NCBI GenBank assembly: GCA_003131925.1
Contig: PKWC01000257.1
Coordinates: 12,706-38,242 of the forward strand
Origin: Alphaproteobacteria bacterium
GTDB taxonomy: Bacteria > Pseudomonadota > Alphaproteobacteria > Micropepsales > Micropepsaceae
DNA length: 25,537 nt
Direction of reading: 5' to 3'
Shown here: in pieces, positions 8,016-13,636 of the stretch
How the letters are laid out: every line of letters begins with the position of its first letter
Position numbering within the stretch: position 1 is the stretch's first letter
The notes under the pieces: generated by a model
What the model saw: only the letters and a program-made list of their open reading frames with translations
What the model was told of the DNA's origin: nothing
Database searches by the model: none
Made by a program: the position numbers and the translations under genes

Positions 8016-8040
8016 AACAAATCACGATATTGATTCTGTT
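8016..8040. repeat. Inverted repeat centred on CGATAT
   Basis: AACAAATCA-CGATAT-TGATTcTGTT is a dyad with a perfect 5-bp inner arm (AATCA/TGATT) and a 4-bp outer arm offset by one bulged C. Its right half overlaps the possible -35 TTGATT at 8030-8035. Confidence 0.35.
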
Positions 8041-8058
8041 AGCGATTCGGACATTATA
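8030..8058 (+). promoter_or_regulatory. Possible sigma70 promoter reading toward the helicase gene
   Basis: TTGATT (8030-8035), a 17-nt spacer and ATTATA (8053-8058) match sigma70 promoters well for this GC-rich DNA. The start point would be near 8064-8066, leaving a leader of about 265 nt before the preferred helicase ATG at 8330. Confidence 0.42.
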
Positions 8059-8059
8059 T

Positions 8060-8074
8060 GTTCATGTCATGTTC
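8060..8074 (+). promoter_or_regulatory. Candidate LexA (SOS) box, GTTC-N7-GTTC
   Basis: GTTCATGTCATGTTC fits the direct-repeat LexA site known for alphaproteobacteria (GTTC-N7-GTTC), and both halves read ATGTTC. It lies directly after the candidate -10, over the expected start point, which is where a repressor would act. The 8-base core is expected by chance about once in a window of this size, so position is the main support. Confidence 0.4.
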
Positions 8075-8162
8075 GTGTTGCCGCCCAATCATCCACAGAC
8101 CTTCCCACAGCCTATGCACAAGAAGATTCGCGGTGCTGAAGCCCGGCGCCCGGGCGGCATAA
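8064..8162 (+). CDS. Doubtful micro-ORF, 32 aa, Cys-rich start
   Basis: ATG at 8064 opens MSCSCCRPIIHRPSH and continues to a TAA at 8160-8162. A transcript from the candidate promoter would begin at or next to this ATG, so it could be leaderless. A second ATG at 8069 opens a 35-residue frame (MFVLPPNHPQTFPQP) to 8176, in frame with the helicase but separated from it by stops. Neither resembles a known peptide and both may be chance. Confidence 0.15.
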   Translation: MSCSCCRPIIHRPSHSLCTRRFAVLKPGARAA

Positions 8163-8329
8163 CGACGTCTTTTTGAGGAGCGCCTGAGTCCGATTTTCCC
8201 TTTTTCTGATCTCGGATCGAAAAAACGGGCGTGACAAGGCCCCTGCGGACGCTTCAGCGCGCCGCGCGGTTCAAACCTGCAGCACCCGCCCTTGCATGGC
8301 GAAACCGAACACCCGATGTTCGAGCGGCG

Positions 8330-10897
8330 ATGACCGCAAAGCACGCGACCCGCGGTGCGACTCGCTCGGATGCTGGCGTGCGGGTCAATGCGGTTCTGGG
8401 CCCCACCAATACCGGCAAGACGCATTTCGCGCTCGAGCGGATGCTCGCTCACCGTTCCGGCATGATGGGATTGCCGCTGCGGCTTTTGGCACGCGAGATT
8501 TTCGACAAAGTCGTCCGGATCAAGGGCGCGCAAGTCGTTGCTCTGGTGACCGGCGAAGAGAAGATCGTGCCCGCCCAGGCCCGCTACTTTGTCTGCACTG
8601 TGGAAGCGATGCCCGTCGATCTGCGCACGGACTTTCTCGCAGTGGACGAAATTCAGCTTTCCTCCGACATGGAACGCGGACATGTGTTCACCGACCGGCT
8701 CTTCCATGCACGAGGCGAGCACGAGACGATCTTCCTCGGTGCGGAAACGATGCGCGGCATGATCAAGCGTTTTGTGCCCGAAACCATTTTCGTGACGCGG
8801 CCGCGGTTCTCCGATCTTGCCTTCACCGGCCACAGAAAGCTTACGCGCCTGCCGAGACGCTCGGCGATCGTCGCTTTCTCCGCCGAGGAAGTATACGGCA
8901 TCGCGGACTTGGTACGACGTCAGAGAGGAGGAGCTGCCGTTGTGCTGGGGGCACTGAGCCCGCGAACGCGCAATGCGCAGGTGGCGCTCTACCAGTCCGG
9001 GGAGGTGGATTTCCTGGTTGCGACCGATGCGATCGGAATGGGCCTCAATATGGATATCGATCACATCGCTTTTGCCGCCTCGGCAAAGTTCGATGGTATC
9101 GGGACACGCGCACTCCGGCCCGACGAACTGGGCCAGATCGCGGGCAGGGCGGGCCGCCACATGAATGACGGCACGTTCGGCCTGACGGCCGATTGTGAAC
9201 CGATCGAAGACGAGACGATCGCCCGCGTCGAAGGTCATCGCTATGATCCCGTCCGTCACCTTCAATGGCGCAACGCGGCGCTCAGTTTTCGCTCGCTCGA
9301 GACGCTGATGGATTGCCTCGAAATGGCTCCGCCGCAACGCGGACTTGCCAAAGCGCGTCCGGCAATGGATCTCGCCTGTCTGCGCCTCCTCGCCGGGCGG
9401 GACGAGATCGCGCACATGGCCTGTGCGCCCGCAGCGGTGAAATTATTGTGGGAGACCTGCCAGCTGCCGGATTTCCGCAAGCTGTCCGTCGATGACCACG
9501 CCCGCTTCGTGGAATCGATCTATCGGCACTTGATGAGCGCGGAAGCCGCTCTGCCCGAAAACTGGCTCGCCCGTCACATCGCAAGACTCGACGATGTCGA
9601 GGGCGATGTCGCAACCCTCTCCGGACGATTGGCACAGATACGGACATGGACCTACGCCGCGCATCGTCCTGGCTGGGTGAGAGATGCCGCCCACTGGCAG
9701 GAACAAACACGCGCCGTCGAAGATCGACTGTCCGATGCGCTGCACGACAGGCTTACTCAGCGCTTCGTGGACCGGCGGACGGCGGTACTCTTGCGCAGCT
9801 TGCGCGACGAGGACGTGGTCCAATTGCGGTTCGACGATTCCGGCGCGGTGCTGATCGAGGGAGAATCGATCGGCAAGCTCGAAGGATTTCATTTCTCGCC
9901 AGATCCACGCGCCGATGGAATCCACCTGCGTACATTGAGGGCGGCGGCGCTGAAAGGCCTTGAAGTCGCGTATGCCGAACGGGCCACACAACTGGCGATG
10001 GCCGGCGATTCTGACTTTAGTCTGAGCGAACATGGACGTATTTGGTGGGACGGGGCCGTGGTCGCAAACCTCGTGCGCGGCAACGCAGCGCTCGATCCCG
10101 GCTTTGTCCTCGTCTGCGACGAAGAACTAAGAAACGAATTTCGAGAGGCGATCGCGGCGCGCTTGAATGCATGGCTTTCCGGATGGATGGAAGCACGCCT
10201 CGCACCGTTGGTTGCGTTGCGCGATGGCGCCGATGCGAAATCCGGTAGCCCCCATGCGCTTCCTGCGCCGGCTCGCGGCATCGCCCACCAGCTTTGCGAG
10301 GGTTTCGGCTCGCTAGAGAGACGACTCGCGATCCTGCCGCCGGACTTGCAGCCTGCTCAGATTGCGCTGCGGCGCTTTGGCGTGCATTTCGGCCGCCATT
10401 CCATTTTTCTGCGTCGCCTGCTGCGCCCGGATACTGCCGGGCTGCTCGCGCTGCTATGGTGCGTGTGGACGGGACAGCGGCGGATTCCCGCTCCGCCCGC
10501 TGCGGGGCTGACATCGTGCGAACCTGAAGGATGGCAGCCGGAGGGATTTCTCGCGGCGGCTGGGTTTCGCCGCATGGGCTCCCGCGCCGTTCGACTCGAC
10601 ATCATCGAACGTCTGGAAACGGTGCTGGAGAGGGCGACGCGAGATGGAGCAACCGCGAAAACCGTCCAGCCAGATCTCGTTTCTCTTCTTGGCACAAGCG
10701 TTGAAGAACTGGATGACATCCTGGCGAACATGGGCTGGACTCGAACCCCCGTCGGGGAGGTCGCCTCAGGCGTCACCGTTTGGCGGCGACAACGTTCGCG
10801 CCAACTCCAGAATGGGATTGGCGCTAAGAACATCCCCGTTTCGCGGGTCCCGGAATCGCCCTTTGCCGAGCTGGCCGCCTTGATTGCGGCAGACTGA
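8330..10897 (+). CDS. SUV3-like DExH-box RNA helicase, 855 aa
   Basis: A superfamily 2 helicase related to SUV3, which unwinds RNA for degradation in mitochondria; bacterial members are poorly characterised. From the ATG at 8330 it has Walker A GPTNTGKT (24-31), LPLRLLAREIFDK, DEIQ (106-109), motif V-like VATDAIGMGLNMDI and motif VI QIAGRAGR (269-276). A long C-terminal extension of about 550 residues with no motif I recognise follows. Alphaproteobacterial homologues begin shortly before the Walker A motif, which favours 8330. The GTG at 8231 gives an 888-residue alternative with a Pro/Ala/Arg-rich lead. The stop is 4 nt before the S4 gene, so the two are cotranscribed, which suggests a joint role in RNA or ribosome metabolism. 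Confidence 0.88.
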   Translation: MTAKHATRGATRSDAGVRVNAVLGPTNTGKTHFALERMLAHRSGMMGLPLRLLAREIFDKVVRIKGAQVVALVTGEEKIVPAQARYFVCTVEAMPVDLRTDFLAVDEIQLSSDMERGHVFTDRLFHARGEHETIFLGAETMRGMIKRFVPETIFVTRPRFSDLAFTGHRKLTRLPRRSAIVAFSAEEVYGIADLVRRQRGGAAVVLGALSPRTRNAQVALYQSGEVDFLVATDAIGMGLNMDIDHIAFAASAKFDGIGTRALRPDELGQIAGRAGRHMNDGTFGLTADCEPIEDETIARVEGHRYDPVRHLQWRNAALSFRSLETLMDCLEMAPPQRGLAKARPAMDLACLRLLAGRDEIAHMACAPAAVKLLWETCQLPDFRKLSVDDHARFVESIYRHLMSAEAALPENWLARHIARLDDVEGDVATLSGRLAQIRTWTYAAHRPGWVRDAAHWQEQTRAVEDRLSDALHDRLTQRFVDRRTAVLLRSLRDEDVVQLRFDDSGAVLIEGESIGKLEGFHFSPDPRADGIHLRTLRAAALKGLEVAYAERATQLAMAGDSDFSLSEHGRIWWDGAVVANLVRGNAALDPGFVLVCDEELRNEFREAIAARLNAWLSGWMEARLAPLVALRDGADAKSGSPHALPAPARGIAHQLCEGFGSLERRLAILPPDLQPAQIALRRFGVHFGRHSIFLRRLLRPDTAGLLALLWCVWTGQRRIPAPPAAGLTSCEPEGWQPEGFLAAAGFRRMGSRAVRLDIIERLETVLERATRDGATAKTVQPDLVSLLGTSVEELDDILANMGWTRTPVGEVASGVTVWRRQRSRQLQNGIGAKNIPVSRVPESPFAELAALIAAD

Positions 10898-10901
10898 ACC
10901 G

Positions 10902-11171
10902 ATGGCCGAGCACGTTCGCATCGACAAATGGCTCTGGCACGCACGTTTCTACCGTTCTCGCGTGAAGGCGCAAGAAGCTGCATCATCCGGGCTTATCCGG
11001 TTGAATGGTGTACGCGTCCAGAAGCCCAGCGCCGACGTTCGTCCCGGCGACGTCGTGACCCTGCCGCGCGGCTGCGAAATATTGGCGGTGCGAATCGAGG
11101 AAATCGTCGCACGGCGCTCGAGCGCTGCTGAGGGCCAGAGGCTCTACAAGATTCTGCCCGAGCCTTCTTGA
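10902..11171 (+). CDS. S4-domain RNA-binding protein (Hsp15-like), 89 aa
   Basis: The protein starts MAEHVRIDKWLWHARFYRSR and continues with LIRLNGVRVQKPSADVRPGDVV. This is the S4 RNA-binding fold in the Hsp15 (HslR) subgroup, marked by RIDKWLWHAR. Hsp15 in E. coli binds stalled 50S subunits carrying peptidyl-tRNA; the role here is inferred only from the family. The ATG at 10902 lies 4 nt after the helicase stop; an in-frame upstream start at 10884 would overlap the helicase and is less likely. The helicase-S4-fdxA-carD order is seen in other alphaproteobacteria. Confidence 0.88.
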   Translation: MAEHVRIDKWLWHARFYRSRVKAQEAASSGLIRLNGVRVQKPSADVRPGDVVTLPRGCEILAVRIEEIVARRSSAAEGQRLYKILPEPS

Positions 11172-11179
11172 TCCCCCTG

Positions 11180-11206
11180 CCCCAGCGTCCTAATGGACGG
11201 CTGGGG
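11180..11206 (+). other. Strong hairpin between the S4 gene and fdxA
   Basis: CCCCAGCGTCC (11180-11190), loop TAAT, then GGACGGCTGGGG (11195-11206) form a stem of 11 pairs with one bulged base. It starts 8 nt after the S4 stop and ends 29 nt before fdxA. There is no T tract, so it may be an RNA-processing or stability element, or a factor-dependent stop. Confidence 0.5.
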
Positions 11207-11235
11207 CGCGCGTTGCTGTGCCCCGGGAGCACATC

Positions 11236-11574
11236 ATGACTTACGTCGTCGTCGAAGCCTGCATCAAGTGCAAATACATGGACTGCGTAGAGGTCTGTCC
11301 GGTCGATTGCTTCTACGAAGGCGAAAACATGCTCGTGATCGATCCCGATGTGTGCATCGACTGTGGAGTGTGCGAACCTGAATGTCCGGTGGAGGCCATC
11401 AAGGCTGACACCGAAAGCGGGCTTGAGCGGTGGCTCGCATTGAACGCGGAATATGCAAAAACGTGGCCCAACATCACGCAAAAAGGCACACCGCCCGCAG
11501 ATGCCAAGGAATTTGACCAGGTCGGCCAAAAGTACGAGACGTACTTTAGCGAAAAACCCGGTTCTGGCTCGTGA
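11236..11574 (+). CDS. fdxA: 7Fe ferredoxin (3Fe-4S / 4Fe-4S)
   Basis: The 112-residue protein has the Azotobacter ferredoxin I layout. Cys9, Cys17 and Cys50 fit the 3Fe-4S ligands. Cys21, Cys40, Cys43 and Cys46 fit the 4Fe-4S ligands, within CVEVCP and CIDCGVCEPECP. Cys12 and Cys25 are extra. Residues 60-112 form the usual C-terminal extension (LNAEYAKTWPNIT). It carries low-potential electrons in the cytoplasm; the partner is not apparent. The ATG at 11236 has GGGAG (11225-11229) just upstream; an alternative GTG at 11218 would add six residues. Confidence 0.95.
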   Translation: MTYVVVEACIKCKYMDCVEVCPVDCFYEGENMLVIDPDVCIDCGVCEPECPVEAIKADTESGLERWLALNAEYAKTWPNITQKGTPPADAKEFDQVGQKYETYFSEKPGSGS

Positions 11575-11641
11575 AAGCAACGCCCTGCCCGCCCGGGGTT
11601 GGCCGCTCGGGTCGGGTTCGCATGCGTCAACTTCGTGAAAT

Positions 11642-11653
11642 AATTGATCAATT
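11642..11653. repeat. 12-bp perfect palindrome AATTGATCAATT
   Basis: AATTGATCAATT is self-complementary and sits 53 bp upstream of the possible carD -35. It could be an operator; no regulator can be named from the sequence. Confidence 0.35.
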
Positions 11654-11657
11654 CTAA

Positions 11658-11686
11658 CATTTCGGCTAGAAATGACGATATTTCAA
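11658..11686. repeat. Alternating inverted repeats upstream of carD
   Basis: CATTTC-GGCTA-GAAATG (11658-11674) is a perfect 6-bp dyad. The same GAAAT can also pair with ATTTC further on (across GACGAT), so three arms alternate. This could be an operator or two mutually exclusive hairpins if transcribed. Confidence 0.35.
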
Positions 11687-11705
11687 AAGGTTGGGTGATT
11701 TCGCC

Positions 11706-11734
11706 TTCACAAATACAGACACTCGTGCTAGGGT
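11706..11734 (+). promoter_or_regulatory. Possible carD promoter
   Basis: TTCACA (11706-11711), a 17-nt spacer and TAGGGT (11729-11734) resemble a sigma70 promoter. A start near 11741 gives a leader of about 158 nt. CarD/CdnL itself stabilises open complexes at weak promoters, so autoregulation is possible but not shown. Confidence 0.35.
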
Positions 11735-11898
11735 AATGTATCGGCATGGAGGGCGCATTGCGTCCTTGGGAAAGGCTGCCCGGAACCCGCCTCTTCCACG
11801 ATTTACGGGCCGATAGTTGCCGATCCGAGGAAGCGGGAACGTTTTGCGATGCAGCGAAATTGCCGGGTGCTGCCAGGCTGAAATCCGAAGGGTGCGTG

Positions 11899-12456
11899 AT
11901 GTTCAAAACGAATGAAGAAATGACGCCGTCCAAGAAGAAGATTCCCGCGAACTCGAACAGAAAGCTCGACTTCAAGGCGAATGATCACGTTGTCTACCCT
12001 ACCCACGGCGTGGGCCGCATCACGCGGGTAGAGGAGCAAGAGGTCGCAGGCGCCAAACTGGAACTGTTCGTCATCAATTTCGATAAGGACAAGATGACGT
12101 TGCGCGTGCCCACCGCGAAGGCCAAGGCGGTCGGGATGCGCAAGCTTTCTTCTCCCGACGTCGTGGCCACCGCCCTCAATACGCTCAGAGGGCGTGCCCG
12201 CATCAAGCGGACCATGTGGAGCCGACGGGCGCAGGAGTACGAAGCCAAGATCAATTCAGGCGATCTGGTTTCCATCGCGGAGGTCGTTCGCGATTTGCAT
12301 CGCGCGAGCGGCCAGCCCGAGCAATCCTATTCGGAGCGGCAACTATACGAAGCGGCTCTCGCACGAATGGCACGGGAAGTGGCCGCCGTCGAACGCATCG
12401 ACGAGCAGGACGCGGTCAAGCGCGTGGAAACCGTGCTGCTCAAAAAGGCCGCCTGA
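11899..12456 (+). CDS. carD: CarD/CdnL family transcription factor
   Basis: CarD/CdnL binds the RNA polymerase beta subunit and stabilises the promoter open complex, notably at rRNA and growth-related promoters. The 185-residue product starts with about 25 Lys/Asn-rich residues. An N-terminal RNA polymerase-interacting (Tudor-like) domain follows, with DHVVYPTHGVGRI and KLELFVINFDKDKMTLRVP. The helical DNA-binding domain includes RAQEYEAKINSGDLVSIAEV and PEQSYSERQLYEAALARM. Length matches alphaproteobacterial CdnL. The ATG at 11899 has GAAGGG (11887-11892) 6 nt upstream, which settles the start against a longer open frame from 11746. It is convergent with the nuclease-like gene, with a 20-nt gap. 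Confidence 0.93.
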   Translation: MFKTNEEMTPSKKKIPANSNRKLDFKANDHVVYPTHGVGRITRVEEQEVAGAKLELFVINFDKDKMTLRVPTAKAKAVGMRKLSSPDVVATALNTLRGRARIKRTMWSRRAQEYEAKINSGDLVSIAEVVRDLHRASGQPEQSYSERQLYEAALARMAREVAAVERIDEQDAVKRVETVLLKKAA

Positions 12457-12476
12457 CGCCTCTCGCGGTTGCGTCG

Positions 12477-13313
12477 CTAGGCCGGAGGCTTGGCGTCTTC
12501 GATCATCTCGATGTCCTCGGGAATCGCAATCTCGACCTCGGGGCGAATGTGGCGCTCGATCCAGCCCCGAACTCGCAACGTGTGACCTGCATAGCTGAGA
12601 GGATCGACGCCCGTTTGCCGGAAGGCTTTCAGGTCGCCCGGTGAAATCGTTGCGACGAATTTGTTGGTCGAATCGACTCGAAAATCGAGATACACCCGCC
12701 CACCTCTTCTGGTCACCGAGACAACTCGCCCCTCGACGATCTGGAACGTCCCGATCGCGTCGGCAGCTTGAGCGGGTGTGCGGACGCCGTAGGCGCGCTC
12801 CGCCCATATCCCGATCTTTCGGGCCCGCGCATCTCCTTCGGCCTTGTAGAGATCCCGGGCGCATTCGCGCCTGTCGGGCGCGATCGAGACGCGCGCCAGG
12901 CCCCGCTGCAAAAGCGTCAGCTGTAGCCATAATTCGCGCGGACCGTCCTGCACGAATATCTGCGCGCGCACGCGTCCATAACGGTCTTGCGCCGGCGCTG
13001 CCGTCGCCAAAACGACCTCTCGCCCTGAAACAAGCTTGCCCAGCTCCGATATGGCCAGTCCGGCCGGCAAATCCGGCGCATGATCGAGGGACCCGGCCGG
13101 CAGCAGGACGCTCTCAAGATGCGCCGCGCGGCTATCCGCGAGCGCGAGAACGCCGTTTTTCGCGATCGCCGTCACGCGTGCATGCGAGCGTTCAAAGTCA
13201 GAGGTGCAGGTAGCAGCGACCCGGGCGTTGGAAATCGTGCCTTCGCCTAGGGCCACAAGCGCAAGGAGCAGGCAGCGCGTCGGCAAGCGTACCAATCGTG
13301 GCTTGGTAATCAC
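12477..13313 (-). CDS. Exported SNase-like OB-fold protein lacking most catalytic residues
   Basis: The 278-residue protein starts at a GTG (13313) preceded by AGGAAAGG (13328 to 13321). A signal peptide covers about 1-34 (RCLLLALVALGEG core). Residues about 38-175 resemble the thermonuclease/SNase fold, with DRYGRVRAQIFV, LLQRGLARV and ARKIGIWAE. The usual DGDT and R-L-x-G-I-(D/E)-x-P-E segments read IAKNGV and HLESVLLPAG, so the active-site Asp, the first Arg and the Glu are not recognisable; only the Arg of DRYGR remains. Residues about 185-270 form a second OB-like domain (VEGRVVSVTRRGG, LRVRGWIERHIRPEVEI), as in alphaproteobacterial thermonuclease-family proteins. It may bind nucleic acid or another ligand in the periplasm rather than cut DNA. 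Confidence 0.78.
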   Translation of the reverse strand: MITKPRLVRLPTRCLLLALVALGEGTISNARVAATCTSDFERSHARVTAIAKNGVLALADSRAAHLESVLLPAGSLDHAPDLPAGLAISELGKLVSGREVVLATAAPAQDRYGRVRAQIFVQDGPRELWLQLTLLQRGLARVSIAPDRRECARDLYKAEGDARARKIGIWAERAYGVRTPAQAADAIGTFQIVEGRVVSVTRRGGRVYLDFRVDSTNKFVATISPGDLKAFRQTGVDPLSYAGHTLRVRGWIERHIRPEVEIAIPEDIEMIEDAKPPA

Positions 13314-13405
13314 TCACAGACCTTTCCTGCCAAATTCACCTGATGTTGATTGGCCATTTGCTCGATTTCGTGGCAAGCTTTGATTCAGAGTTGCGGAAGA
13401 CGAAC

Positions 13406-13621
13406 ATGGATCGCCGGTACTATGTGATGAAAGCGTCAATCTTCGTGCTTGCTGCCGTGATTGCGGTAACTTGCGGTGCGCTGCAGGCACCGCGCCATCC
13501 GATGCAGGATGCCCATTATCAGGCTGCCGTCATGATGCAGGCTACGATTCACGCGACGGAGGCGAAGGCTGCTGCGGCTCTTGTCCATCTGTTCGCCCGC
13601 GTAGGGCGCGCCGCGCTCTGA
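13406..13621 (+). CDS. Small exported or membrane protein, 71 aa, unknown
   Basis: The ATG at 13406 has GGAAG (13395-13399) 6 nt upstream. The product begins MDRRYYVMKASIFVLAAVIA, a basic start plus a hydrophobic stretch (about 9-24) that could be a signal peptide or a single membrane helix. It continues with an Ala/His/Met-rich segment (HYQAAVMMQATIHATEAKAA) likely to be helical. I do not recognise a family. It is divergent from the SNase-like gene and ends 15 bp before the convergent MBL gene. A longer open frame from 13343 lacks a start signal. It may be a real small gene because start, Shine-Dalgarno and hydrophobic segment agree. Confidence 0.5.
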   Translation: MDRRYYVMKASIFVLAAVIAVTCGALQAPRHPMQDAHYQAAVMMQATIHATEAKAAAALVHLFARVGRAAL

Positions 13622-13636
13622 TCGTCGGGGGCAATT

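Larger units (their letters stand above)
7812..8329. other. Long regulatory-looking intergenic region between scpA and the helicase gene
   Basis: This 518-bp divergent region has no convincing gene and is more AT-rich than its surroundings from about 7895 to 8080. It contains three inverted repeats (7927-7943, 7991-8013, 8016-8040), a promoter-like pair at 8030-8058, a GTTC-N7-GTTC box at 8060-8074, six GANTC sites (7927, 7939, 8032, 8044, 8125, 8186), three sequences resembling DnaA boxes (8089-8120) and two micro-ORFs. Part of 8231-8329 could be coding if the helicase uses an upstream GTG. Confidence 0.6.
11575..11898. other. Intergenic region between fdxA and carD
   Basis: These 324 bp contain no convincing gene. 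The first 60 bp are GC-rich with partial CCCG/CGGG complementarity but no clear terminator. 11640-11700 is AT-rich and carries a 12-bp palindrome and alternating TTTC/GAAA repeats. A possible promoter lies at 11706-11734. The remaining 165 bp would be the carD leader. The open frame upstream of 11899 has no start signal and does not resemble CarD. Confidence 0.5.

Noticed and set aside
7895..8120. Chromosomal replication origin
   Set aside because: The AT-rich segment, GANTC sites and DnaA-like 9-mers are suggestive, but no origin-associated genes are adjacent and the boxes are imperfect. Kept only as a low-scored observation.
8054..9415. 453-codon open frame antisense to the helicase gene
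   Set aside because: No recognisable motifs, full overlap with conserved helicase motifs and no start signal; frame openness is explained by high GC3 on the other strand.
11746..11898. N-terminal extension of CarD from 11746
   Set aside because: No start signal, no similarity to CarD, and the ATG at 11899 has a clear Shine-Dalgarno.
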